Origin: Hyphomonadaceae bacterium UBA2389
GTDB lineage: Bacteria; Pseudomonadota; Alphaproteobacteria; Caulobacterales; Aquidulcibacteraceae
Reading direction: 5' to 3'
Length of the DNA: 64,000 bases
NCBI GenBank assembly: GCA_002343395.1
Contig: DDSN01000143.1
Span: 1-64,000, forward strand
Shown here: piece by piece, positions 18,411 through 27,217 of the stretch
Numbering within the stretch: position 1 is the first letter of the stretch
How the letters are laid out: every line of letters starts with the position of its first letter
Position numbers and translations under genes: made by a program
Notes under the pieces: model-generated
The model's database searches: none
The model's input: the letters and a program-made list of their open reading frames with translations, nothing else
What the model was told of the DNA's origin: nothing

Positions 18411-19562
18411 TTAGGCGCGCGCGTACATTTGCGGCCCAGCGAAGTAAGTATCCACTGACTGCGCCATCGCCTCGGCCAGCCGCTCCCGCGCGCGGGGGTC
18501 CGTGAGCCGGCGCTCGTCGGCCACATTGCTCAAAAAGCCAGTCTCAATGAGAACCGCCGGCACATCGGGCGCAAGCAGAACGTAAAAGCCTGCGTTCCGG
18601 TGCGTGTTTCGGAGGAGTGGGGCGACCTCACCGACCCGTGGGATCAGCGTCTGGGCAAACTGCGCAGAGCGATTGGTCGTTTCCCGCTGATAAAGATCCA
18701 CGAGGATGTCGCGCGCGACCCCCTGCCGTGGCGCTTCCCCCAAATCAATTTGCCAGTTTTGCGCACTGACCATGGATTGGGCGCGATCCTCCCCGCGCTC
18801 TGAAATCGTGTAAACGGACGCACCTTGGGCGGCGGCATTGGCGTGCGAGTCCGCATGAATGGAAATGAACAGGTCCGCGTTCTGCGCACGCGCGAACCGA
18901 ACGCGCTGTTCAAGCTCGACAAACTCGTCCCGGTCCCTTGTGAGCGCGACCGAGTAGCGTCCACGGCTCTCAAGTGCTTGGCGCAACATGAGCGCAGTGT
19001 TCAGGACCACATCCTTTTCGCGAACCCCCGTGGCGCCGATCGCTCCCGGATCACGCCCACCGTGGCCCGCGTCAATAACGACAGTTCGGCGGGGCGCGCT
19101 TCGTCCGAGGTATTCCTGCGGCGCACGCTGCGGCGCGTTCAAAGTTATAGCCGCGAGATCAAACCGAATGTTTGGGTCTTCGCGACCGCCCAAATCCTGC
19201 CTTACAAGCCGCGCTTCTCCCGCCAAGTCCAACACGAGCCGCGCGTTCCCGTCAGGGCGGGGCGCATGGCGAAAACGTCTGATAAAGCCCAGACCTTGCC
19301 CCTCTCCGGCAGCGCCGTGGGGAAGCTCCAAGCGTGTATTGGCGAGATCGATCACAAAGCGATCCGGTCCGCTCAGGAAAAATGTGTTCACGGCGGCGCG
19401 GGCGTTGAGCGCCAACGCAACCCGAACGCCGCCGCCGCCCGTGGGCTGGAGCGCGACCGCGCGCAAGGTGGTGGGAACGCTCGCCCATGCAGGCGCACCG
19501 AGGGCCGCGCCGCCGAGTGCGGTCGCGCCAAAGAACGTAAGTGAGCGCCGGGTAACGTTCAT
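18411..19562 (-). CDS. amiC: N-acetylmuramoyl-L-alanine amidase AmiC
   Basis: The product has 383 residues. The N-terminus begins NVTRRSLTFFGA, a twin-arginine-type signal, so it is probably exported folded. An AMIN domain (about 35-130) targets the septum or peptidoglycan. The amidase_3 domain (about 155-375) has zinc residues in DAGHGGRDPGA and SIHADSHAN and the catalytic Glu in LIETGFLSN. The enzyme cuts the stem peptide from muramic acid during cell separation and usually needs a LytM-type activator such as the NlpD-like protein at 30360-31283. It is followed on the same strand by PBP1A. Confidence 0.94.
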   Translation of the reverse strand: MNVTRRSLTFFGATALGGAALGAPAWASVPTTLRAVALQPTGGGGVRVALALNARAAVNTFFLSGPDRFVIDLANTRLELPHGAAGEGQGLGFIRRFRHAPRPDGNARLVLDLAGEARLVRQDLGGREDPNIRFDLAAITLNAPQRAPQEYLGRSAPRRTVVIDAGHGGRDPGAIGATGVREKDVVLNTALMLRQALESRGRYSVALTRDRDEFVELEQRVRFARAQNADLFISIHADSHANAAAQGASVYTISERGEDRAQSMVSAQNWQIDLGEAPRQGVARDILVDLYQRETTNRSAQFAQTLIPRVGEVAPLLRNTHRNAGFYVLLAPDVPAVLIETGFLSNVADERRLTDPRARERLAEAMAQSVDTYFAGPQMYARA

Positions 19563-19709
19563 GAAGCGAACACATTACCAGCCTCCGCTTGCTATCCAGT
19601 TGAAAAGGAAGGTGAAGCGGCCGCTAACCAACAATCGCTTCGCGAACTGCAACATTGCCGACGCAATCCTCTGAGAGACAGGGCAAGTTAACCTAAGGGA
19701 GGTCGCGAG

Positions 19710-20984
19710 ATGCGCTTGGCGAAGGTCCTGCTAACTTGGGCATCCCTTTGTGTCTCCGCAGCCGCACAGGCTGACGACGCGATAACGGCAGCGCAGGAGT
19801 TTCGTACGATTTGCGGAGCCGATGCGGGCGCGCTCTGGGGCGTCAGCCTGTGCGGCCCCCTGCTGATCGTCGATCCTTCAACCCGGGCCGCATGGGGAAC
19901 TCAACCGGATTCCAACGGCGTTCTCAGCCCTTCCGACAACCAAGGGGGTTGGGTCGGCACTCTGCCGCCGAACATCGGGATAGCCAACACGGCTGCCGAT
20001 TGGGGTGGCGTACGTTGGAGCATGATCTTGGCGCCCTTGCCCACGATCTCTGAAGAACGCCGCGTGTTGCTTGCGCACGAAGCCTGGCATCGCATTCAGG
20101 ACCAGATTGGTTTGTCGGCTGTCGGCTCCGACAACGCCCACCTCTCAGCCGAGCAAGGTCGTTACTTCATGCGTCTCGAGATGCGGGCGCTAGCCACTGC
20201 TCTGATGTCAGCCTCGGCTGCGCGTCGCCGCGCCGCGCTCGACGCCCTGGCCTTTCGTCGCGCACGTTTGGCTCTGTTCCCCGACGCAACCTCCGATGAG
20301 GCCGCGCTCGATCGCAACGAAGGACTCGCGGCCTATACTGGCGTTAAGCTCGGCGCCGGCCAAAACGCGGCCATCTTCGCCGCAAGATCGCTTGGAGCCT
20401 ACGATCGGCACTCGGCGCTGGCGCGCGCCTACGCCTACGCAACCGGGCCAGCCTATGGGCTTCTGCTTGATGAATTTCAGCCGGACTGGCGTCGACGCCT
20501 GACGAACTTCGCCCCCGCTGATTTGCTTGCCATGGCGCTGCGCGCGCCTCAGTTGAGCGACCGGCAACTCTCGCGCCTTGAGCGTCGCTACGGCGGCCCT
20601 ACTGTCGCCCGCGAGGAACGCGATAGGGCAGCTGCCGAACGAACCCGGGTCGCGGAACTGAGAAATCGTTACTCCGTCGGCCCGCGCCTTGTGTTGCCCC
20701 TCAGCCAGGCCCAGATGGAGTTCGACCCCAATCAGGTCACGCCCGTTGATGGGCTCGGTTCATACTATTCAAGGCTTACGCTGCGCGACCGCTGGGGCGA
20801 GATTATCGCGGACGAAGGTGCCCTCATAAGTGCGGACTTTCAATGGGTTAGCGTTGCGCAGCCCGCCCCGGACGGACAGAGCGGACCGGGCTGGCGCCTC
20901 CGCCTCGCCCCGGGACTGGTTGTTGTCGAACCCGGCGCTGACGGGGCGTGGCGGGTGCCGAGTCCGCCGGAAACCACGCAATAG
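19710..20984 (+). CDS. Secreted HEAWH-motif protein of unknown function (possible zinc metallopeptidase)
   Basis: I do not recognise this family. The product has 424 residues and a signal peptide ending near AAQA. Residues 121-125 are HEAWH in LLAHEAWHRIQDQIG, an HExxH zinc-binding pattern in a likely helix. About 85 residues later comes NEGLAAYTG, whose Glu could be the third ligand of a gluzincin-type site. The middle is helical and Arg/Ala-rich. The C-terminal third (about 330-420) looks beta-rich. The start is well supported by GGGAGG 8 bases upstream. It lies alone between amiC (divergent) and rne (same direction). Peptidase activity is inference from the motif only. Confidence 0.75.
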   Translation: MRLAKVLLTWASLCVSAAAQADDAITAAQEFRTICGADAGALWGVSLCGPLLIVDPSTRAAWGTQPDSNGVLSPSDNQGGWVGTLPPNIGIANTAADWGGVRWSMILAPLPTISEERRVLLAHEAWHRIQDQIGLSAVGSDNAHLSAEQGRYFMRLEMRALATALMSASAARRRAALDALAFRRARLALFPDATSDEAALDRNEGLAAYTGVKLGAGQNAAIFAARSLGAYDRHSALARAYAYATGPAYGLLLDEFQPDWRRRLTNFAPADLLAMALRAPQLSDRQLSRLERRYGGPTVAREERDRAAAERTRVAELRNRYSVGPRLVLPLSQAQMEFDPNQVTPVDGLGSYYSRLTLRDRWGEIIADEGALISADFQWVSVAQPAPDGQSGPGWRLRLAPGLVVVEPGADGAWRVPSPPETTQ

Positions 20985-21334
20985 CGCGCTCGACGCTTCC
21001 TTTCCTTCACGAATTCATGCAAAGGTGCCCTATCGTCGTTTTGGGCGCTTTTCGGGATCCCCCCAACCCAAGCGACGCTCTCCCCGCGATATGGGCAAGC
21101 GTCTCATCCCGCGGGCTGCGCCCACAGAGGGCAGCGCCCGCATCAGGACCAGCGACCTCGTCCAAGTCGATACGGAGAGCTTCTTCGCCGCCCCGAGGGC
21201 GGCCATTTTGGAGTCCGCCGTGATCCCTTGGGATCATCACTTTCACAGCCTGCGTCGCCCCGCTGGCCGGCCTGCGGAACTACTCTCCGCAGGACCCGCC
21301 GCGCCTGAGCGCGACGCGCACGGAGCCTGTTTGC
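20985..21334 (+). promoter_or_regulatory. Structured leader region of rne
   Basis: This 350-base stretch has no convincing gene. An open frame crosses it but lacks a ribosome site and resembles nothing. Its 3' half holds three perfect hairpins in a row: 21187-21203 (7 bp, loop CGA), 21221-21236 (6 bp, loop CTTG) and 21271-21293 (8 bp, loop of 7). They lie 130 to 40 bases before the rne start. RNase E commonly controls its own mRNA through its 5' leader, so a similar role is likely here, by inference. I cannot place the promoter. Confidence 0.55.
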
Positions 21335-23563
21335 ATGGCAAAGAAAATGCTCATCGACGCCGCACACCCGGAAGAAACCCGGGTCGCGGTGCTCGACGGA
21401 AACCGCGTTGAGGATTTTGATTTCGAGGTCCAATCCAGAAAACAGCTTCGGGGCAATATCTATCTGGCGAAGGTGACGCGTGTTGAGCCGTCATTGCAGG
21501 CGGCGTTCGTTGAGTACGGCGGCAATAGACACGGCTTCCTTGCGTTCTCGGAGATCCATCCCGACTACTACGCCATTCCGACAGCCGATCAGGAAAAGAT
21601 CAAAGCAGAGCTGGCCGAAGCTGAAGCGCGCGCTGCCGAGGACGACACCGAAGAAGACGAAGCCGCCGCTGAGGAGCGGCGGCGCCGCGTTCTAACGCGT
21701 CGCTACAAGATCCAAGAGGTGATCCGCCGTCGCCAGATCATGTTGGTGCAGGTGGTCAAGGAAGAGCGCGGCAACAAAGGCGCTGCTCTCACAACCTATT
21801 TGTCGCTTGCAGGGCGCTATTGCGTACTGATGCCGAACACCGGGCGTGGCGGCGGCATCTCACGCAAGATCACCCAGGCGACCGACCGTAAGCGCCTCAA
21901 GAAGATCGCCCTGGAACTGAACGTTCCCCAGGGCCAAGGACTGATCATTCGCACCGCGGGCGCCAAGCGCACGAAGACCGAGATCAAACGCGATTACGAA
22001 TACCTCTCGCGCGCCTGGGAGACGATCCGCGACGACACGCTCAAATCAATCGCACCCGCGCTGATTTATGAAGAAAGCTCGTTGGTCAAGCGCGCCATTC
22101 GCGATCTATACGACAAGGACGTCGACGAAGTTCACGTTGAAGGAGACGCCGCCTACAAGGAGGCCAAGGACTTCGTAAGAATGCTCATGCCCAGCCACGC
22201 CAAGCGTGTGCATTTGTGGAAAGACCCTACGCCGATATTCGCCAAAAACGGTGTCGAGCGGCAACTTGAATCCATTTATTCACCGATCGTCCATCTGAAG
22301 AGCGGCGGTTACATTGTCATCAACCAAGCCGAAGCGCTTGTGGCTATCGACGTGAACTCTGGGCGCGCAACGCGCGAACGCAATATTGAACAAACCGCTC
22401 TCAAGACGAACCTGGAAGCCGCGGACGAAGCCGCGCGGCAAATGCGGCTGCGTGATCTCGCCGGCCTCATCGTGATCGACTTCATCGACATGGAGGAGAA
22501 CAAGAACGATCGTTCGGTGGAAAAGCGAATGAAGGACAACCTTCGCTTTGACCGCGCGCGCGTTCAGATGGGCAAGATTTCCGGTTTCGGTCTGCTTGAA
22601 TTGTCGCGCCAACGTAGGCGCACCGGCGTCCTCGAAGGCACCAGTCACGTCTGCGAGCACTGCCAAGGATCTGGGCGCATTCGGTCGGTCGAATCCGCCG
22701 CGCTTACTTTGTTGCGAGCACTAGACGAAACCGCCGCCAGACAACGCAATCGCACCATCGAAGCACGTGCTCCCGCCGACGTCGCGATATACTTGCTCAA
22801 CGAAAAACGCGACGCGCTTACGGCGATAGAGGACAGCCGCAAGGTACGACTACGCGTGCTGGCCGGACACGGCATGGCGTCGGCCGATTTCGAAGTAAAC
22901 GTAAGCGGCGACGCTTTCGAAGAGGCGGGCGGGGAATTCGAGGCAGATGTCCCGTCACGCGACGATCGCGAGTCCGTTCGTTTGACCGAGTCGCCCGAAG
23001 AGGACGTCGACGATTCCGACGAGGAAGTGGTCGAGGCTACCGATCGCGGCGAGCAGGACGGCGAACGACGCGGACGCCGGCGCCGCGGCCGGCGGGGCGG
23101 CCGTAAGCGCAAGGCGGAAGACGGCGAGGCAGCAGAATCGGTCCTCGCCAAAGCCGAAGTCGCCGACGACGCAGCCGAGGCTACCCCAGAAACCGAGCGT
23201 GACCGACGCGGCGGAAAACGTCGTCGACGCGGTCGCGGCCGTGGCCGGCGGGTCTACGAAGTCGACGGTGGCGAATGGCTCGATTTCGTGAGCGCGGACC
23301 CCAAGCAGCTCGGTCCCCGCCCCGAACGGCACCAACCTAGAGCAACGGTCGAGGCCGAACCGCCGCCGACGCCATCGGGTGACGTCATCGACTACCCAAG
23401 CCGACCACCGGAGCCGCTTCCAGAACCAAACGATCTGGGTAATCCTCAAAGTGAGGAACCAACCGTGATGGAAGCGGCGATGGAAGCGGCCTACGAACCC
23501 GATCAAGAGCGCCGCGACAAATTCTTCTCGAGGCTCTCGCGGTGGGCGAAAAAAAACGGCTGA
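21335..23563 (+). CDS. rne: Ribonuclease E/G
   Basis: The product has 742 residues. It is the endonuclease that starts mRNA decay and matures rRNA and tRNA. An S1 RNA-binding domain (about 35-130) carries the acidic insert typical of alphaproteobacteria (DDTEEDEAAAEE). The catalytic core has the metal-binding DVNSG and DFIDME. The zinc link that joins dimers is CEHCQGSG. The C-terminal 200 residues are disordered, with alternating acidic stretches and arginine clusters (RRGRRRRGRRGG, KRRRRGRGRGRR) suited to RNA binding and degradosome assembly. The start has GGAG 10 bases upstream and follows a structured leader. Confidence 0.96.
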   Translation: MAKKMLIDAAHPEETRVAVLDGNRVEDFDFEVQSRKQLRGNIYLAKVTRVEPSLQAAFVEYGGNRHGFLAFSEIHPDYYAIPTADQEKIKAELAEAEARAAEDDTEEDEAAAEERRRRVLTRRYKIQEVIRRRQIMLVQVVKEERGNKGAALTTYLSLAGRYCVLMPNTGRGGGISRKITQATDRKRLKKIALELNVPQGQGLIIRTAGAKRTKTEIKRDYEYLSRAWETIRDDTLKSIAPALIYEESSLVKRAIRDLYDKDVDEVHVEGDAAYKEAKDFVRMLMPSHAKRVHLWKDPTPIFAKNGVERQLESIYSPIVHLKSGGYIVINQAEALVAIDVNSGRATRERNIEQTALKTNLEAADEAARQMRLRDLAGLIVIDFIDMEENKNDRSVEKRMKDNLRFDRARVQMGKISGFGLLELSRQRRRTGVLEGTSHVCEHCQGSGRIRSVESAALTLLRALDETAARQRNRTIEARAPADVAIYLLNEKRDALTAIEDSRKVRLRVLAGHGMASADFEVNVSGDAFEEAGGEFEADVPSRDDRESVRLTESPEEDVDDSDEEVVEATDRGEQDGERRGRRRRGRRGGRKRKAEDGEAAESVLAKAEVADDAAEATPETERDRRGGKRRRRGRGRGRRVYEVDGGEWLDFVSADPKQLGPRPERHQPRATVEAEPPPTPSGDVIDYPSRPPEPLPEPNDLGNPQSEEPTVMEAAMEAAYEPDQERRDKFFSRLSRWAKKNG

Positions 23564-23647
23564 GGGACGACGACGCGGCGTGGGCCTTGTTCCCGCCCAA
23601 AACCCTCGCTTGAAGGGAGTGGGGCCGAACAATGCGAAGGAGCCTTG

Positions 23648-25051
23648 ATGGCCGCGTCTAGTCTTTCCGCATGTCTTCGCTCCGCTCTGTGCGGATTGGC
23701 CATTTTCGCCGCAAGCGCCGCCCACACGCAAGAGGCCTCGGCGCAAGGCCTCATCCGTGACGCTGAGATCGAAGAAACGCTGCGCCTATACGAGACGCCT
23801 CTGCTTGAGGCCGCGCGTCTAAATCCTGATGACGTCGACATTTATCTCGTCAGCGATCCTTCGATTAATGCTTTCGTTTCAGGCGGCCAGAACATCTTCG
23901 TCCACACAGGCCTGATTATGCAGGCGGAGAATCCGAACGAAATTATCGGGGTCCTCGCGCACGAGACCGGCCACATTGCGGGCGGACATTTGGCGCGCTC
24001 GCGCGAGGCGATGGACCAGGCATTGGGGCCGATGCTCATCTCGATCGGCCTGGGCGTGCTCGCCATCGCCGCCGGCGCCCCTGACGCTGGCGCAGCCCTC
24101 ATCGCTGGCTCGCAGAGCTTCGCAATGGGCAGTTTCGTTCGCCATACGCAAGCACAGGAGTCCTCCGCCGACCAAGCCGCCGTCGAATATCTCGACGCCA
24201 GCGGTCAAACCGGTCACGGACTCATCTCATTCTTTAATCGAGAGCTTCGCGTTTACGAGTTCCGCACACGCAATGTTCCACCGTGGATGATGACACACCC
24301 GTTCTCGTCGGATCGCGTGGAATCTCTTCGCCTGCGCGTCGAACAAGCACAGAACCGCGACGCCACGGACACAGAAGACAACGTCCGTCGTTTTCGTTTC
24401 ATGCAGGCGAAGCTTATCGGCTTCATCCAAAGCCAAGGCCAAACGCTTGCGCGCTATCCCTTGAGCGATCGCTCCCCGTACGCGCGCTACGCGCGAGCAG
24501 TGGCCTATTATCGCGTGTCTGACCTCGCTCGCGCGCGATCCGAGCTCGACTCGCTCATCGCTGAAGATCCAAACAACCCGTACTTCCAAGAACTCGCGGG
24601 TCAGATCCTTTTCGAAAATGGTCGAGCGGCGGAGTCCATCCCCTTCCATCGCCGCTCGCTTCAACTTGCGCCGAATAGCCCGCTTCTGCAGATCAACCTG
24701 GCGCGCGCTTTGACTGCCGCCAATGGCCGCGATGGCGCCGAAGAGGCCGTCCGTCTGCTGCAGCAAGCGATTCAAAGGGAGCCGGATAACGCCTTTGCGT
24801 GGCGAGAGATCGCACAGGCGCGCGACTTGCTTGGTCAGGAAGCGCTCGCGCAGCTGGCCTCGGCCGAGCAGAACTTCGCTTTGGGCGACTATGGGTCGGC
24901 GTTAAGTTTCGCCGAGCGCGCTCGGCGCACTCTCCCCCGCAACACGACCGATTACCAACGGGCTAATGACATCGTGACCTTCGCCGGCAATGAAATGCGC
25001 GATCGCGCTAACGACCGGCGCAACCGAGGAAGCCTTGCCCCGGCACGCTAA
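23648..25051 (+). CDS. Periplasmic M48 metalloprotease with TPR repeats (BepA-like)
   Basis: The product has 467 residues and a signal peptide. The M48 peptidase domain has HETGHIAGGH with a third ligand Glu in ESSADQAA. The second half has tetratricopeptide-type helices (YARAVAYYRV, PYFQELAGQI, APNSPLLQIN). This is the architecture of BepA/YfgC, which helps assemble LptD and other outer-membrane proteins and degrades failed ones. The lptD and surA genes lie elsewhere in this window. ATG 23648 is preceded by GAAGGAG at 5 bases; a TTG at 23645 is too close to it. It is followed by a DsbA-like gene 42 bases later, probably on the same transcript. Confidence 0.9.
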   Translation: MAASSLSACLRSALCGLAIFAASAAHTQEASAQGLIRDAEIEETLRLYETPLLEAARLNPDDVDIYLVSDPSINAFVSGGQNIFVHTGLIMQAENPNEIIGVLAHETGHIAGGHLARSREAMDQALGPMLISIGLGVLAIAAGAPDAGAALIAGSQSFAMGSFVRHTQAQESSADQAAVEYLDASGQTGHGLISFFNRELRVYEFRTRNVPPWMMTHPFSSDRVESLRLRVEQAQNRDATDTEDNVRRFRFMQAKLIGFIQSQGQTLARYPLSDRSPYARYARAVAYYRVSDLARARSELDSLIAEDPNNPYFQELAGQILFENGRAAESIPFHRRSLQLAPNSPLLQINLARALTAANGRDGAEEAVRLLQQAIQREPDNAFAWREIAQARDLLGQEALAQLASAEQNFALGDYGSALSFAERARRTLPRNTTDYQRANDIVTFAGNEMRDRANDRRNRGSLAPAR

Positions 25052-25093
25052 ACGCGGCATCCCCAGGCGCTGTTCAATGGAGCTGCGAAAATC

Positions 25094-25807
25094 ATGGCGC
25101 GCCTGATCCTCGGCTTGTTGTTCCTTCTGTTGGCCGCGCCAGCAAACGCTCAGACCTTTAACGCACAAGAGCAGGCCGAGATTCGAGCCATCGTTCGCGA
25201 GTACCTCGTCAACAACCCCGACGTCCTGCGCGAGTCTCTTGAAGCCCTGCAAGCAAGGACCGAAAATGAGCGCTGGCAGCGGATGAAAAGCGATCCGCGA
25301 GACTTTTCAATCGGTCGTTCGGATGCGCCAATCGTCATCGTGGAGTTTTTCGACTATCGTTGTGGGTACTGTCACGCGGCCCTTGAGTGGGTGACCGACG
25401 TTATCCGCACGCGGCGGGACGTTCGCGTTGTTCTAAAGGAGTTTCCAATTCTCAGCCCTGAGTCGATGGAGGCCGCCCAGGCGATCATCGCAGCGATGCC
25501 CCAGGGACGCTATTGGCAGTTCCATCAAGCGCTCATGGGCTTCCGTGGCGAACTGACGTCGGCGCGCATCGACGCCCTCGCGCGCGAGGCTGGAATCGAC
25601 GTTGCACGCATGCGCCGTGCAATGACCGATCCTGAGATCACGCGCCTACTGGAAGACAACCGCGCGCTTGCCATTGACGCCGCCAGTAATCCGGCGACCC
25701 CCATTTTTGTTATCAACGGCGAGGTCATTCCCGGCTTCGACCGCGAACGCCTCGATGCACGCTTGCGCGCAGCTACGCGCGAGATCACCGAGGGGCGGAG
25801 GCGCTAA
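25094..25807 (+). CDS. DsbA-family periplasmic thiol:disulfide oxidoreductase
   Basis: The product has 237 residues: a signal peptide (ending near ANAQ), a helical N-terminal dimerisation-like segment (about 20-70), then a thioredoxin fold with helical insert. The active site is CGYC in FDYRCGYCHAA, and the cis-proline loop is ATPIFVING. The N-terminal extension resembles ScsC/Com1-type proteins, which may isomerise rather than only oxidise disulfides. It is downstream of the M48-TPR protease. Its stop overlaps that of the converging squalene-synthase-like gene by 4 bases. Confidence 0.9.
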   Translation: MARLILGLLFLLLAAPANAQTFNAQEQAEIRAIVREYLVNNPDVLRESLEALQARTENERWQRMKSDPRDFSIGRSDAPIVIVEFFDYRCGYCHAALEWVTDVIRTRRDVRVVLKEFPILSPESMEAAQAIIAAMPQGRYWQFHQALMGFRGELTSARIDALAREAGIDVARMRRAMTDPEITRLLEDNRALAIDAASNPATPIFVINGEVIPGFDRERLDARLRAATREITEGRRR

Positions 25808-26499
25808 AGTCGGCCGGTCGCAGCCGCCACGGTCAGGCGGATTTGGCGTTGCAGAAGCGGAATCCCCAAACGACCCTTTCGAATGGCGCGGCAATATAGA
25901 GGTACAAGCGCGGTGTAACCAATCGCCGGAAAGTCGGCGCTCTTGAAGGCGCGCGCCGCAGCCGCGCCCCGCGCGTGAAACCTCAGCGCGAGCGCCACCC
26001 CCTCCTCTATCGGCCCGGGTTTGTCCCGCGCAGGATCCGCGCACAAGCGCATCAACCCCCATGCGGTTGCCAAAGAAGGCAAATAGGCCGAGGCGCTGTC
26101 GCCGTCGGCGCTGGTTGCATGCAGCGCAAGCCTCATTAGCCCGCCTTGCACGCGCTCGGCGCGCACGCAAGCGGCGTCCCAAGATGAGAAACTGGTGTTC
26201 ATTGCCTCGACGATTTGCGTCCAGAGCGCTGCCGGCAGGCCCGGCGCGTGCTTCGAATACGCGCGCAAAACAGGGTGAGGCGACGGCGCGCCAGCGTGAG
26301 TATTCAACAAGGCGTCGCGCCACCACGCAAGACGAATGGCGGCCAGCGCCGGCTCCCTGGCCGCGATTCGTGCGCGCGACACCTCGTGAAACACGGCGTA
26401 AATCGCCACAAGTCGTTCACGCACGATCGACGAACCGAACCTGCTCGCGAGCCACCGATCGTTCTCGACCCGGCGTACAAGCGTCTCGAGCTCGGACAT
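25804..26499 (-). CDS. Squalene/phytoene synthase-fold protein (NDUFAF6-like)
   Basis: The product has 231 residues with the all-helical trans-isoprenyl synthase pattern (FHEVSRARIA, IRLAWWRDAL, GLMRLCAD). The aspartate-rich motifs that bind prenyl diphosphate and magnesium are missing: the first motif region reads FHEVSRARIA. This fits the NDUFAF6 group, which assists complex I assembly in mitochondria, better than a terpene synthase. The start ATG 26499 has GAGG 7 bases upstream. The frame is open far beyond it, but that part runs through the terminator at 26508-26545 and the next gene. No other carotenoid or hopanoid gene is present. Confidence 0.8.
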   Translation of the reverse strand: MSELETLVRRVENDRWLASRFGSSIVRERLVAIYAVFHEVSRARIAAREPALAAIRLAWWRDALLNTHAGAPSPHPVLRAYSKHAPGLPAALWTQIVEAMNTSFSSWDAACVRAERVQGGLMRLALHATSADGDSASAYLPSLATAWGLMRLCADPARDKPGPIEEGVALALRFHARGAAAARAFKSADFPAIGYTALVPLYCRAIRKGRLGIPLLQRQIRLTVAAATGRL

Positions 26500-26507
26500 G
26501 CCAAACC

Positions 26508-26545
26508 TCAAAAAAGACGCCCGCGCATCTGCTGCGCGGGCGTCT
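26508..26545 (-). terminator. Rho-independent terminator after the PuuD-like gene
   Basis: A perfect 13-bp stem (26515-26527 with 26533-26545) and 5-base loop run on the minus strand into TTTTTT. It lies 20 bases after the stop of the PuuD-like gene and ends only about 16 bases before the start codon of the next gene, with that gene's ribosome site directly after the T tract. Confidence 0.92.
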
Positions 26546-26564
26546 GACCTCGTTGCTGCTTCCT

Positions 26565-27194
26565 CTAGAAGAGCGTGCTCGCTCCCGTCATTGCCACCAG
26601 CATGGGCGCCGAAAGAAAGGTATTCGTACGCGACAACAACATCGCTGTTCTCGCGTGGGCGGCCTTGGCCGCCGCATCTAGGTTCGCGAACTTGTTGTCG
26701 ATATTGAGTGCGCGCTGTTGGTTCGGCCAAATGATGAACCAGACGTTGAACCACATCACAATCGCCAGCCACATACCTATGCCGATCAGCACATGCTTGC
26801 CGACCGCGAAACTCGGATCGTCCGCCGCACCCAGCGTCAAGGCCTGCAGCAGATAACCCTGGTTCCATGCCAGTAGCAGGCCCGTGATCAACGTGAACAT
26901 CGCGCCCCACCGAAACCAGAACAGCGCCGCTGGCGCGATGACTTTGCCGATGGCCGGCTTCTGCTCGTCTGGAATCTTCGGCATGTTCGGAATTTGGGTG
27001 AAGTTGAAGTAGTAGAGATGGCCGATCCACATGATCCCCACGAGCACGTGGCTCCAGCGCAGCGCCGCTTCCCAAAATGCAGCGTCTCCGAAGGCGTAAC
27101 CCGCCACCCCCATTGCAAAATAGATCAAGAACAGCGCGCCCACCGCAAGCGCCGTCCAGGCTACATAACGGATGTTACTCAAGAACCAGGCCAT
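26565..27194 (-). CDS. PuuD-like integral membrane protein
   Basis: The product has 209 residues with about five membrane helices. Conserved-looking pieces (ALRWSHVLVGIMWIG, YYFNFTQIP, FWFRWGAMFTLITG) match the membrane half of PuuD-type urate hydroxylases (DUF989). The C-terminal cytochrome c domain of true PuuD is absent, so urate oxidation cannot be assumed. The several membrane His and Trp residues suggest heme or quinone contact, by inference. A strong ribosome site (GGAGGGAGAGG) precedes the ATG. It follows secF by 23 bases and is probably the last gene of the yajC-secD-secF transcript, ended by the terminator at 26508-26545. Confidence 0.75.
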   Translation of the reverse strand: MAWFLSNIRYVAWTALAVGALFLIYFAMGVAGYAFGDAAFWEAALRWSHVLVGIMWIGHLYYFNFTQIPNMPKIPDEQKPAIGKVIAPAALFWFRWGAMFTLITGLLLAWNQGYLLQALTLGAADDPSFAVGKHVLIGIGMWLAIVMWFNVWFIIWPNQQRALNIDNKFANLDAAAKAAHARTAMLLSRTNTFLSAPMLVAMTGASTLF

Positions 27195-27217
27195 GCCTCT
27201 CCCTCCAGTCCGCCCGC

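Noticed and set aside
20830..21411. Open frame of 193 codons across the rne leader
   Set aside because: It overlaps the end of the HEAWH gene and the start of rne in other frames, has no ribosome site, and its composition is that of a shadow frame.
26500..27075. Fusion of the squalene-synthase-like gene with an upstream 192-residue part
   Set aside because: The open frame crosses a terminator and the PuuD-like gene in another frame; ATG 26499 has its own ribosome site.
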